A stretch of DNA of 42,558 nucleotides from an uncultured Prevotellaceae bacterium. GTDB taxonomy: Bacteria > Bacteroidota > Bacteroidia > Bacteroidales > Bacteroidaceae. Made by a program: the position numbers and the translations under genes. The DNA lies in the NCBI GenBank assembly GCA_947167935.1, contig CAMVJU010000011.1, forward strand, positions 1 to 42,558, read 5' to 3'. Shown one piece after another: positions 16,099 through 23,940 of the stretch; positions within the stretch are counted from its first letter, which is position 1, and every line of letters begins with the position of its first letter. The notes beneath the pieces are model-generated. The model searched no databases, was not told the DNA's origin, and worked only from the letters and a program-made list of their open reading frames with translations.

Positions 16099-19000
16099 AT
16101 GAAGAAATTCTTGTTTGCTTGCGCTGCTTTGCTGACGACTGCCTTTGCATGGTCACAAGGTGTAAAGCCGCTGCCTACGCTGCATGTGGAAGGCCGTTGG
16201 CTGATGGATACTCATGGCAACCATGTGGTGCTGCACGGTGTGATGGACACACCCAGCGCCTGGTTCAACGAAGGTCGCTGGGGTTGGAGCTACGACGATG
16301 CCGGACGCCAGCGTTGCCTCGACTATTTCGCAAAGCTCTTTGCCGGGTTGGAAAAGGCGAAGTGCAACATTTTCCGCCTGCATTTGGAACCCGCCTGGAC
16401 CAACGATCCCAACAGCAGCTACACTTATCCAGGTTCTGCCGGTCAGTCTGCAGGAACGGGCGGCGAGGCAGACATCAGCAAGTTCAATCCAGACCGTCTG
16501 AAGAACTATATGAAGACGCTCTACTTCCCTCTGGCCAAGCGTGCCATGAAGTATGGCCAGTATGTGGTGATGCGTCCGCCTGGCGTTTGTCCTGGCACCA
16601 TCAAGGTGGGCGACTACTACAATAATTATCTGATGGAGGTATGGGATATTGTCACGAAAAACGACTCTATCCTGAGGTATGCTGGTCAGATTTCCCTCGA
16701 ACTGGCCAATGAGCCCGTGAATGTGAAAAACGCCCAAGGACAGGATGATCCGAGGGCTTTGCACGATTTCTTCCAGCCTATCGTCGACAAGATCCGTGCC
16801 AACGGCTTCACCGGCATCATCTGGATACCTGGCGCAGGCTGGCAGTCCAGTTATGCCGACTACGCCTCCTACCCTATCGAGGGCTACAATATCGGCTATG
16901 CCGTCCATGACTACGACGGCTGGTACGGATGTGAGGACAAGAAGCTGAACGAGAGCAATGTGGAGCAAGCTGCCCAGAACAAGATACGGCAGTTCCACAA
17001 TCAGGTGCCCGTCGTCGACACCAATCCCATTATCATCACCGAGGTGGACTGGAGTCCCAAGAATCCCGGCTCAGGCCACTACAACGAGCATGGTGAATGG
17101 GTGGAGTCCAACTACGGCACCTGGGCTACGGGACGCACGTCGATGTGGGGCCGTTGCTACAAGACCGTGCTCGACTACTACGGCAATATCTCGATGACCC
17201 TTTCGGGCACGCATTGCCTCATCGACATCGACCAGTTGCTGGCAGACGGCTCGGTGGTGCCTGCCTTCGGCGGATTGGAGGAGGCCTGCGGCAAGGCTTG
17301 TATGGACTGGTATGCTGAATATTATAATGTGGACTGGCCCCACGCCGACTTCACCAATATCAGCGTGAGCGACCAAGGCAATTACGCCTCGCTGAACGGT
17401 GGTGGCAAATACAAGAACCCTGTCGTTTATGGCGACTTCCCCGATCCGGACGTGATCTGCGTCGATTGTGTCTACTATATGGTCAGCACCACGATGCACA
17501 ACTTCCCCGGTGCCACCATCCTGAGGTCTACCGATCTTGTGAACTGGGAATACTGCTCGCAGCCGCTGACACAGACCAGCAACGACAGCGGCTATGAGCT
17601 GGCTGGTAATACCAATGCCTATGCCTCATGCATGTGGGCGTGTTCCATGAAGTATCACAACGGCAAATTCCACATCCTCATCAACGAGAAGCGTCCTGTC
17701 GACGGCTGGGTGCTGCAGGGATGGCTGCTCACCGCCACCAATCCTGAGGGACCGTGGACCACGAAGAAGCTGTCGCGCAGCTACTACGACCCGGGCATGC
17801 TCTTCGACAATGGCAAGGTGTACGTGGCGCAGGGCATTGGCAATATCTCCGTCTGCGAGCTGGACGAGGACTTCAACTTCAAGCAGGAGAAAACCGTCAT
17901 CAGCGGCAAGGACGGCCTCGAGGGCAGCCATTTCTACAAGGTGGGCGACTACTACTACATCTATGCCACCTACGGCGGATGGCCTTCCGGACAGGTGGCC
18001 TTCCGCTCGAAGAATCCCTTCGGCCCCTATGAGGAGAAGATGCTCCTGGAAAAGTATATCAACAACAAGCCGAACACCATCCATCAGGGCGCACTCATCG
18101 AGACGCCCGAGGGCGAATGGTGGACGATCCTGCAGGAAGACCTGGGTGCCTTCGGACGCATGCCCAACCTGCAGCCCGTGAAATGGAAGGACGGCTGGCC
18201 CGTCATCGGCAATAACGGCACACCCGTGGCCGCCACAGGCTCCTCGTCCACCTACACCAAGCCCAAGGCGAAAGCCATTCCGCGCAAGGTGCTGCCCACC
18301 AACGACAACTTCCGCGGTTATCCGTTGGGCATGCAGTGGGAATGGAACCACAAGCCCGACGACGACATGTGGAGTCTGTTCGAGCGTCCCGGATGGCTGA
18401 GGATGCGTCCTGCCACCGTCATCGACAACCTGCCGCAGGCACGCAACGTGCTCACACAGCGCATCTTTGTCATCCACGGCAAGGAGAGCCAGCGCTCGAT
18501 GGGCACCGTCAGGATTGACGTCTCGAATCTCAAGGAAGGCGAGCGTGCCGGCATCTGCATCCTGCAAGACCCCTACGCCATGATTGCCGTTGAGAAGCAG
18601 GCCGACGGCAGCTACCAGCTGATATGGAAGCAGGACAAGGTGCGTGATGCAGGCAGCAGCTTCACACCCAGCGAGAAGCGCAAGGCCATCACCCCTGCCG
18701 ACGGCATCGTCTACCTGCGTGCCGCCATGACCAGAAGCACCGACAAGACACAGTTCTCCTATTCGCTCGACAACAACACCTACACATCCTTCGGTTCGCA
18801 GACGCAGATGAGCTTCAATCTCAGCGTTTTCGTGGGAGCACGCTTCGGCCTTTTCTGCCACGCCACCAAGGACGGCAACAAGGGCTATGCCGACTTCGAC
18901 TGGTTCACGACTGAGACGAAATACAACGAGGACATGTTCTATCCCTCCGACTTCGAGGGTTTCAACGAGGATATGGTCACGGCCGAGCAGCTTACGATGG

Positions 19001-19809
19001 TGGATGCTGCCAAGGAAGTGTTGACGGGCGGTTCCAGCCTGCTGAAACTCATCGCCACCTATCGCGACGGACGTACCGCCAACGTGGCCATGCAGGCCAG
19101 CTACGAGATTGGCAGTCCAAATGTCATCAAGGTGGTCGACGGCTATATCTACGGACTGAAGGAAGGCTTCTCCACGCTGCATGCCACCTATGTCGACCCG
19201 CTGGGACATGTGCTCTCGCAGGAATTCACCGTGCGCAGCACCTATTTCCCCTTCGGCAGCGACTATATCAACACCAGCATCGTGGGTCAGGGCACTTACA
19301 ATGAAGAGACGCGCACCTTCCGTCCCGCACAGAACGGGCAGATGGGCTGGGTCTACAACGAGCCCAAGGATTTCTCGGAATACAAATACCTGGTTGTCAA
19401 GCTCAGAGGCGCCAGCACCAATTCCCATCTCAACATCTTCACCTCCGACAAGACCTCCGGCGACTGCTACAGCACGGCTGCCTTTGGCACGAAGAAACAG
19501 GTGATTGCCAATCTGAAGCTGGCCAGATACACCAGCGGCGCCAACAAGGGCAAGAAGATGGATTTGACAAACATTCGCATGGTCACCTTCTGGGGCAATG
19601 GCAACGAGAATATCGCTGTCGACGAGATGTACCTCACCAACAACGAGGACTATTCGTTCGACAGCGTTGAGAGTGTGATGCTTGAGACCGCGACCGACAA
19701 CACCTATTACGACCTGCAGGGACGTCAGCTCACGCCTCACACCCCTACCCTCTCACCTCTGAAGAAGGGCATTTACATCCGTAACGGTAAAAAGATAGTA
19801 GTAAGATAA
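16099..19809 (+). CDS. Secreted multidomain glycoside hydrolase, GH5-like plus GH43
   Basis: A 1236-residue bifunctional plant-polysaccharide enzyme. Residues 1-19 are a signal peptide. A GH5-type barrel spans about 25-415, with the acid/base in SLELANEP (Glu205) and the nucleophile in IIITEVDWSP (Glu315). A five-bladed GH43 domain spans about 438-735: base Asp449 in GDFPDPDV, Asp564 in YYDPGML, acid Glu608 in LEGSHFYK. A GH43-associated beta-sandwich follows at about 750-940 (NDNFRGYPLGMQWEWNHKP). Then come a BIG2-like Ig domain at about 975-1065, a galactose-binding-like sandwich at about 1080-1195, and the Prevotella tail YYDLQGR...KGIYIRNGKK. A xylan or arabinoxylan-type substrate (endo-cleavage plus arabinose/xylose release) is likely but inferred. 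No SusC/D genes are nearby. A heptad repeat lies within the tail. Confidence 0.9.
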   Translation: MKKFLFACAALLTTAFAWSQGVKPLPTLHVEGRWLMDTHGNHVVLHGVMDTPSAWFNEGRWGWSYDDAGRQRCLDYFAKLFAGLEKAKCNIFRLHLEPAWTNDPNSSYTYPGSAGQSAGTGGEADISKFNPDRLKNYMKTLYFPLAKRAMKYGQYVVMRPPGVCPGTIKVGDYYNNYLMEVWDIVTKNDSILRYAGQISLELANEPVNVKNAQGQDDPRALHDFFQPIVDKIRANGFTGIIWIPGAGWQSSYADYASYPIEGYNIGYAVHDYDGWYGCEDKKLNESNVEQAAQNKIRQFHNQVPVVDTNPIIITEVDWSPKNPGSGHYNEHGEWVESNYGTWATGRTSMWGRCYKTVLDYYGNISMTLSGTHCLIDIDQLLADGSVVPAFGGLEEACGKACMDWYAEYYNVDWPHADFTNISVSDQGNYASLNGGGKYKNPVVYGDFPDPDVICVDCVYYMVSTTMHNFPGATILRSTDLVNWEYCSQPLTQTSNDSGYELAGNTNAYASCMWACSMKYHNGKFHILINEKRPVDGWVLQGWLLTATNPEGPWTTKKLSRSYYDPGMLFDNGKVYVAQGIGNISVCELDEDFNFKQEKTVISGKDGLEGSHFYKVGDYYYIYATYGGWPSGQVAFRSKNPFGPYEEKMLLEKYINNKPNTIHQGALIETPEGEWWTILQEDLGAFGRMPNLQPVKWKDGWPVIGNNGTPVAATGSSSTYTKPKAKAIPRKVLPTNDNFRGYPLGMQWEWNHKPDDDMWSLFERPGWLRMRPATVIDNLPQARNVLTQRIFVIHGKESQRSMGTVRIDVSNLKEGERAGICILQDPYAMIAVEKQADGSYQLIWKQDKVRDAGSSFTPSEKRKAITPADGIVYLRAAMTRSTDKTQFSYSLDNNTYTSFGSQTQMSFNLSVFVGARFGLFCHATKDGNKGYADFDWFTTETKYNEDMFYPSDFEGFNEDMVTAEQLTMVDAAKEVLTGGSSLLKLIATYRDGRTANVAMQASYEIGSPNVIKVVDGYIYGLKEGFSTLHATYVDPLGHVLSQEFTVRSTYFPFGSDYINTSIVGQGTYNEETRTFRPAQNGQMGWVYNEPKDFSEYKYLVVKLRGASTNSHLNIFTSDKTSGDCYSTAAFGTKKQVIANLKLARYTSGANKGKKMDLTNIRMVTFWGNGNENIAVDEMYLTNNEDYSFDSVESVMLETATDNTYYDLQGRQLTPHTPTLSPLKKGIYIRNGKKIVVR
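19735..19762. repeat. Period-7 tract inside the GH5-GH43 tail
   Basis: Units CCTCACA, CCCCTAC, CCTCTCA, CCTCTGA are read in frame as roughly TPHTPTLSPL. They split the conserved tail between YYDLQGRQL and KKGIYIRNGK. Confidence 0.6.
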
Positions 19810-20715
19810 GTGGAACCCATCGTTATCACTTCGCTCGACGATGTCAGGGTACAGGTGTTCAGCCGCCTGACTGAGGCACAACTTAAATACCCCCCTCAGT
19901 CCCCCCGAAGGGGGGATGAGCTAGTCCCAATACCCCTTCATCCCCCCTTCGGGGGGACTGAGGGGGGGCTCTTCATTGCCGAGAGCCCCAAGGTCATCCG
20001 CGTAGCCCTCGACGCCGGTTATCAGCCCGTGTCTTTGCTGTGTGAGGAGAAGCACATCAAAGGCGATGCTGCCGACATCATCAGCAGACTGCCCGACGAG
20101 GTGCCCGTCTATACAGGCGAGCGCCAGCTACTGGCACAGCTCACCGGCTACACCCTGACACGTGGCGTTCTTTGTGCCATGCGCCGACCGCAGCTGCCTT
20201 CAATAGAAGAGGTGTGCAAGGATGCCCGCCGCATCGTCATCATCCACGGCGTCTGCGACACCACCAACATCGGCGCCATCTTCCGCTCAGCCGCCGCCCT
20301 GGGCATCGATGCCGTGCTGCTCACACCCGACTCCTGCGACCCGCTGAACCGTCGTGCCGTGCGTGTCTCGATGGGCACCGTCTTCCTCGTTCCCTGGACG
20401 TGGCTTCCTTCCACCATGCCCTCCAGCTTCCCCTCCTCTGCGCCCGACGGTATTTCCGTCGGTTTCTCCCTACTCCGCCGCCTCGGTTTCAAGACCGCCG
20501 CGATGGCCCTCACCGATGCCTCCATCCCTCTCGATGCACCGGTGCTGAAGACTGAGCCGCGCCTTGCCCTCATCATGGGCACAGAGGGCGACGGACTTCC
20601 CCACTCCACCATCGCCGATGCCGACTACACCGTCCGTATCCCCATGCAGCACGGCGTCGACTCGCTCAACGTCGCTGCTGCCGCCGCCGTCGCGTTCTGG
20701 GAACTCCGGGCGTAG
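19810..20715 (+). CDS. TrmH/SpoU-family RNA 2'-O-methyltransferase
   Basis: A SAM-dependent ribose methyltransferase of tRNA or rRNA with the alpha/beta-knot fold; 301 residues. Motif 1 is DTTNIGAIFRSAAALG (Asn and Arg for catalysis), motif 2 LIMGTEGDGL, motif 3 IPMQHGVDSLNVAAAAAV. The N-terminal substrate-binding domain ends FIAESPKVIRVAL. Between AQLK and GLFIAES the family normally has about 6-8 residues, but here there are about 28 (Pro/Gly/Arg-rich), encoded by a perfect 30-bp inverted repeat. The start is GTG, immediately after the stop of the GH gene (TAAGTG), so it is probably read through from that gene or from an unseen promoter. The exact target nucleotide is unknown. Confidence 0.88.
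   Translation: MEPIVITSLDDVRVQVFSRLTEAQLKYPPQSPRRGDELVPIPLHPPFGGTEGGLFIAESPKVIRVALDAGYQPVSLLCEEKHIKGDAADIISRLPDEVPVYTGERQLLAQLTGYTLTRGVLCAMRRPQLPSIEEVCKDARRIVIIHGVCDTTNIGAIFRSAAALGIDAVLLTPDSCDPLNRRAVRVSMGTVFLVPWTWLPSTMPSSFPSSAPDGISVGFSLLRRLGFKTAAMALTDASIPLDAPVLKTEPRLALIMGTEGDGLPHSTIADADYTVRIPMQHGVDSLNVAAAAAVAFWELRA
19890..19967. repeat. Perfect 30-bp inverted repeat inserted in frame in the TrmH gene
   Basis: Arm 19890-19919 is the exact reverse complement of 19938-19967, with an 18-nt loop. Each arm itself contains a small hairpin (CCCCCCGAAGGGGGG). The element is translated without breaking the frame. Confidence 0.85.
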
Positions 20716-20860
20716 TCACTCCCCACCCCTTAAGGGGCGGGGTGGCCGTAGGCCGGGGCGGGGTGAAAGCCGCCTGAAGTTACAGACCCAACCCCTCCCC
20801 TTCTTGCGTCCCGCTGGTAGCAAGCGCCCACAAGCGGTCGAGCGGAAGGGAGGGAAGTAA
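20716..20860. repeat. GC-rich palindromic spacer
   Basis: The spacer after the TrmH gene holds CACCCCTTAAGGGG(C)GGGGTG (near 20724-20745), a GGCCGTAGGCC motif and further C- and G-runs. It looks like a non-coding repeat element of the same C/G-run style as the one inside the TrmH gene. No open gene is seen. Confidence 0.5.
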
Positions 20861-20864
20861 AAAA

Positions 20865-20890
20865 GGCTGCGCACCAATCGATGCGCAGCC
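20865..20890. terminator. Bidirectional terminator between trmH-type gene and fba
   Basis: A perfect 9-bp stem GGCTGCGCA (20865-20873) / TGCGCAGCC (20882-20890) is flanked by an A-run on the left and CTTTCTTTTA on the right. It suits both convergent genes. Confidence 0.85.
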
Positions 20891-20916
20891 CTTTCTTTTA
20901 ATTTTTCAATTTTTCA

Positions 20917-21927
20917 TCAGTCCAGCTGAGCCAGCTTGTTGTCGCTACCCAGCACGTCGATGATCTTGTGCTTGTACATCTTCTCCATCTCGTCGCGAGC
21001 GGGGCCGCAGAACTTGCGGGGATCGAACTCACCGGGTTTGTCGTGCAGCACGCGGCGCACGGCAGCGGTGAAGGCCAGACGTGAGTCAGAGTCGATGTTG
21101 ATCTTGCAGACGGCGCTCTTCGAAGCCTTGCGCAGCTGCTCCTCGGGAATGCCGATGGCATCGGGCAACTTGCCGCCCAGCGAGTTGATCTCGTCAACAT
21201 ACTCCTGGGGAACAGAAGAAGAACCGTGCAGCACGATGGGGAATCCGGGCAGCTCCTTCATCACGGCGTCGAGCACGTCGAATGCGAGGGGAGGAGGCAC
21301 GAGCTTGCCGGTCTTCGGGTCGCGGGTGCACTGCTCGGGAGTGAACTTATAGGCACCGTGGCTGGTACCGATGGAGATAGCCAGTGAGTCGCAGCCAGAA
21401 CGCTGTGAGAACTCGATCACCTCCTCGGGCTTGGTGTAGTGGCTCTCAGCAGCACTCACCTCGTCCTCAACGCCGGCCAGCACGCCGAGCTCAGCCTCAA
21501 CGGTCACGTCGAACTGATGGGCATAGTCCACCACCTTCTTCGTCAGGGCGATATTCTCCTCGAAGGGCAGGTGGCTGGCGTCGATCATCACGCTTGAGAA
21601 GCCGTAGTCGATGCAGCTCTTGCAAGTCTCGAAGCTGTCGCCGTGATCCAAGTGCAGCACCACCTCAGGATGCTTGCAGCCCAGCTCCTTGGCATACTCC
21701 ACAGCACCCTGTGCCATGTAGCGCAGCAGCGTGGCGTTGGCATAGTTGCGGGCACCCTTCGACACCTGCAGGATGACGGGGCTCTTCAGGTCGCTGCTGG
21801 CCTTGATGATAGCCTGCAGCTGCTCCATGTTGTTGAAGTTGAAGGCGGGGATGGCATATCCGCCGTTGATGGCACGCTTGAACATCTCACGGGTGTTCAC
21901 GAGGCCTAAAGTCTTGTAATCTACCAT
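20917..21927 (-). CDS. fba: Class II fructose-bisphosphate aldolase
   Basis: Zinc-dependent reversible cleavage of fructose 1,6-bisphosphate to DHAP and glyceraldehyde 3-phosphate; cytoplasmic. Visible active-site elements are the catalytic Asp94 and zinc ligand His95 in LHLDHGDSFE, Glu144 in VEAELG, zinc ligands His190 (IGTSHGAYK) and His234 (VLHGSSS), and the phosphate-binding region NINIDSDSR-like at the C-terminal side (VCKINIDSDSR). The length of 336 is typical of this subfamily. It has its own promoter with an 85-100 nt leader and ends at a shared terminator. The fbp gene, its gluconeogenic partner, is 8 kb away on the same strand. Confidence 0.95.
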   Translation of the reverse strand: MVDYKTLGLVNTREMFKRAINGGYAIPAFNFNNMEQLQAIIKASSDLKSPVILQVSKGARNYANATLLRYMAQGAVEYAKELGCKHPEVVLHLDHGDSFETCKSCIDYGFSSVMIDASHLPFEENIALTKKVVDYAHQFDVTVEAELGVLAGVEDEVSAAESHYTKPEEVIEFSQRSGCDSLAISIGTSHGAYKFTPEQCTRDPKTGKLVPPPLAFDVLDAVMKELPGFPIVLHGSSSVPQEYVDEINSLGGKLPDAIGIPEEQLRKASKSAVCKINIDSDSRLAFTAAVRRVLHDKPGEFDPRKFCGPARDEMEKMYKHKIIDVLGSDNKLAQLD

Positions 21928-22019
21928 AATTTTTTTGAGTGTTTATTGTTTGATAGTAAAATGACTCTTGTCGGGCGCTTCTCAACTGTTGCTGAGCGGC
22001 TCTTGTTTTATTTTCGGCG

Positions 22020-22027
22020 CAAAATTA
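22020..22027 (-). promoter_or_regulatory. -7 box TAATTTTG for fba
   Basis: TAATTTTGCGCC on the minus strand, about 93 nt upstream of the fba ATG. The leader includes a weak CTCA/TGAG hairpin. No -33 TTTG was seen at standard spacing. Confidence 0.6.
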
Positions 22028-22257
22028 CTAAAAAGAAATGAGACGGGCGATGTCCACGCTCAGTTTTTTCCCCAATTTTAGTCATTTTAAGCAATTCCCC
22101 TACCCCACTCCCTCCTTCCTGCAGGAAAATGCTATCTTCGCATAGCAATCATTTCAGAGACAGGTGCATTACAGTTGTTACAGTTGATTTTGGGCCTTTC
22201 CAAAACTAGGAAAAAACATCTAAATTTATATATATAAATTTAGGCTTCATTTTTGAC
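22028..22257. other. Palindrome-rich intergenic region without genes
   Basis: Holds several dyads: TTCCTGCAGGAA (22116-22127); TGCTAT/ATAGCA around CTTCGC (22130-22147), which overlaps a near-consensus -7 box TATCTTCG on the + strand; and a perfect 24-nt AT palindrome at 22220-22243. GTTACAGTT (22177-22185) and AACTGTAAC (22278-22286) flank the last with the same centre. I see no ORF and cannot assign a function. Confidence 0.6.
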
Positions 22258-22698
22258 TTGTGGATACCTATATTTTTAACTGTAACACAGGCACTGAGGA
22301 TGGCCATAGGTACGCTTCCTGACGACTTTGACGAGATGCTCATTCACCATTCCGACCGTGGCTGCCAGTATGCCAGTGCCGATTATATCAACCTGCTCAC
22401 ACGCAGCCATATCACCCCCAGCATGACCGAGAACGGCAACCCGAAAGACAATGCGATGGCTGAGCGCATCAACAGTACTGTCAAGAACGAACTGCCTTAC
22501 GGACAGACGTTTACCAGTCTCCGACAGGTAACAGAGGCAGTAAAGACTGTAGTCCTGTTCTACAACACTGAACGCCCCCACAGCAGCATTGACTGGCACA
22601 CGCCTGACGAGGCCCACCAGATGCAGGGAGAGATGAAGCGTCATTGGCATTCCTGGCGAGAGGATGCAATAAAAAGACAAAATGCGATGGCTATATGA
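22258..22698 (+). pseudogene. IS3-family transposase (OrfB), 5'-truncated remnant
   Basis: The C-terminal half of an IS3-type rve/DDE transposase. The second Asp is in LIHHSDRGCQYAS and the Glu in NAMAERINSTVKNEL, followed by YNTERPHSSIDWHTPDEAH. The recognisable similarity begins at TQALRMAI (about 22288). The helix-turn-helix, the N-terminal part and the first catalytic Asp are absent, and the upstream 200 nt contains no transposase coding sequence in any frame I could read. It therefore cannot transpose. The ORF start (TTG 22258) is arbitrary. The adjacent in-frame stump of a secreted protein shows that the insertion or a later deletion removed a gene here. Terminal inverted repeats were not identified. 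Confidence 0.85.
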
Positions 22699-22893
22699 AA
22701 GAAAATTCGTATCTTTGGCGCGGCAAGCCAAAGCGATGCTCAGTTCGACGATGTGCTGACGGGAATCAGCGACAATGACCGTGAACAAATAACCAATAAC
22801 CGTTATTACGACCTTAACGGCAGAAAGCTCAATGCCGCTCCTACCGCAAAGGGACTGTATATCAAGAACGGAAAAGTGGTCGTGGTGAAGTAA
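22699..22893 (+). pseudogene. C-terminal stump of a lost secreted protein gene
   Basis: Directly after the transposase stop, in the same frame and without a start codon, about 60 codons read to a TAA at 22891. They end RYYDLNGRKLNAAPTAKGLY then IKNGKVVVVK. This is the same tail that ends the GH27 and GH5-GH43 enzymes, so it is the 3' end of a Prevotella-type exported protein, probably another hydrolase, whose body is gone. A strong terminator follows at 22935. Too short and start-less for automatic gene finding. Confidence 0.75.
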
Positions 22894-22934
22894 ACGAATG
22901 ACTCGGATTGAACGAATCATTCCTTGATTAAGAG

Positions 22935-22962
22935 AAGCACCTGTTTCGGCAGGTGCTTTTTT
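22935..22962 (+). terminator. Rho-independent terminator of the lost gene
   Basis: The 9-bp stem AAGCACCTG (22935-22943) / CAGGTGCTT (22950-22958) has a six-base TTTCGG loop and a T-run to 22962. Confidence 0.9.
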
Positions 22963-23038
22963 ATTGACGTGAAGGACAAGAATATGCTAAAAAATATTTT
23001 TCTTACGACAAAAAATAGTTGTTTCTGAATTATTTTTG

Positions 23039-23046
23039 TAATTTTG
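23039..23046 (+). promoter_or_regulatory. -7 box TAATTTTG for the DUF4468 operon
   Basis: TAATTTTGCACGCG, 38 nt before the ATG at 23084. A TTG at 23019-23021 is a possible -33 element with a shorter spacer than usual. Confidence 0.65.
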
Positions 23047-23083
23047 CACGCGTAAACAGCAAAAAACAGCAAGATTGAGCATT

Positions 23084-23689
23084 ATGAAGAAATTGATGAT
23101 AACCCTGCTGCTATGCCTGCCGATGGCTATCAGCGCACAAGACAACACCTGGGAGCAGCCGAAGGCTCAGACACAGCAGAACCCTGACCAGAAGTATCTG
23201 GCAGGCGCCGTTCCCGTAGTAGACGGCAAAGTGACCTTCACCACCACCATCAGCGCACCCGGCAAGAGCAGTCAGCAGATTTACGACATCATGCTGGCAA
23301 AGCTTACCGAGCTGGCAAAGGAGGAAGGCCAGTATGAGAACAGCCGCGTCAACCTGCAGGACACGGAGAAGAAGCTGATTGTAGGCAGCTATCAGGAACA
23401 GCTCGTCTTCAAGCGTCAGCCGCTGAGCTTCGACTACACACGCCTGATGTACACGCTGATGGTGGAGTGCAGCGACGGCGAGGCGAAGGTGACGATGACG
23501 CGCATACATTATTTATATGAGGAGGAACGCGAACCGCAGAATCTCATAGCCGAGGAATGGATTACCGACCAATACGGTCTGACCAAGAAGGGAACCAAGC
23601 TGGCCCGCATCAGCGGTAAGTTCCGCCGCAAGACCATCGACCGCAAGGACTATCTCTTTGAGCTGTTCAACAACGCCCTGACGAAATGA
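23084..23689 (+). CDS. DUF4468 domain-containing exported protein
   Basis: A 201-residue protein with a signal peptide (MKKLMITLLLCLPMAISAQ). A TTG at 23075 would add three residues; ATG 23084 is preferred. The mature part matches the DUF4468 (TBP-like fold) family of Bacteroidota: YLAGAVPVVDGKVTFTTTIS, a central segment SFDYTRLMYTLMVECSDGEAKVTM-type, and a C-terminal KGTKLARISGKFRRKTIDRKD. Function of the family is unknown; members are periplasmic or outer-membrane associated. It overlaps the next gene by 4 nt (ATGA), which in turn abuts a porin gene, so it is the first gene of a three-gene operon with its own promoter. Confidence 0.82.
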   Translation: MKKLMITLLLCLPMAISAQDNTWEQPKAQTQQNPDQKYLAGAVPVVDGKVTFTTTISAPGKSSQQIYDIMLAKLTELAKEEGQYENSRVNLQDTEKKLIVGSYQEQLVFKRQPLSFDYTRLMYTLMVECSDGEAKVTMTRIHYLYEEEREPQNLIAEEWITDQYGLTKKGTKLARISGKFRRKTIDRKDYLFELFNNALTK

Positions 23690-23940
23690 CCGAAGAAGAA
23701 CTGCAGAAGAACGTAGACGAGGCGATGGCCAATCGCCCCAAGCGTCACAATCTGGAACCGTTTCGCGACTCCAGCCGTACCCGTAAATTGCGTTTTTGGC
23801 TGAACGTGATCTTCATGATTGGCGCCATAGCCGGTCTCATCATCTACTTTAAGGTCGACCACGACACGGCCAAATATGTGCTCATCATCTCGCTCGTATT
23901 CAAGTTCGTCGAGCTGTTCCTGCGAATCTTCAAGATTTAA
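23686..23940 (+). CDS. Small two-TM membrane protein
   Basis: An 84-residue protein. The N-terminal 33 residues are charged and cytoplasmic in character (MTEEELQKNVDEAMANRPKR). TM1 is at about 36-56 (FWLNVIFMIGAIAGLIIYF) and TM2 at about 63-82 (YVLIISLVFKFVELFLRIF), with a short charged loop (KVDHDTAK) between. I recognise no named family. It is translationally coupled to the DUF4468 gene (ATGA overlap) and its stop is directly followed by the porin ATG (TAAATG), so it is almost certainly a real gene of this operon. Confidence 0.75.
   Translation: MTEEELQKNVDEAMANRPKRHNLEPFRDSSRTRKLRFWLNVIFMIGAIAGLIIYFKVDHDTAKYVLIISLVFKFVELFLRIFKI

Noticed and set aside
17626..19740. 704-codon open frame on the minus strand opposite the GH5-GH43 gene
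   Set aside because: It is the antisense shadow of a GC-rich coding region; the plus-strand frame has intact domains and a signal peptide, while the reverse frame has no recognisable motif.
21928..22019. Riboswitch in the fba leader
   Set aside because: The leader is about 90 nt with only a weak CTCA/TGAG hairpin and no known riboswitch core.
22220..22243. The 24-nt palindrome as a terminal inverted repeat of the IS3 element
   Set aside because: It is a single self-complementary site upstream of the truncated transposase, with no matching end downstream.
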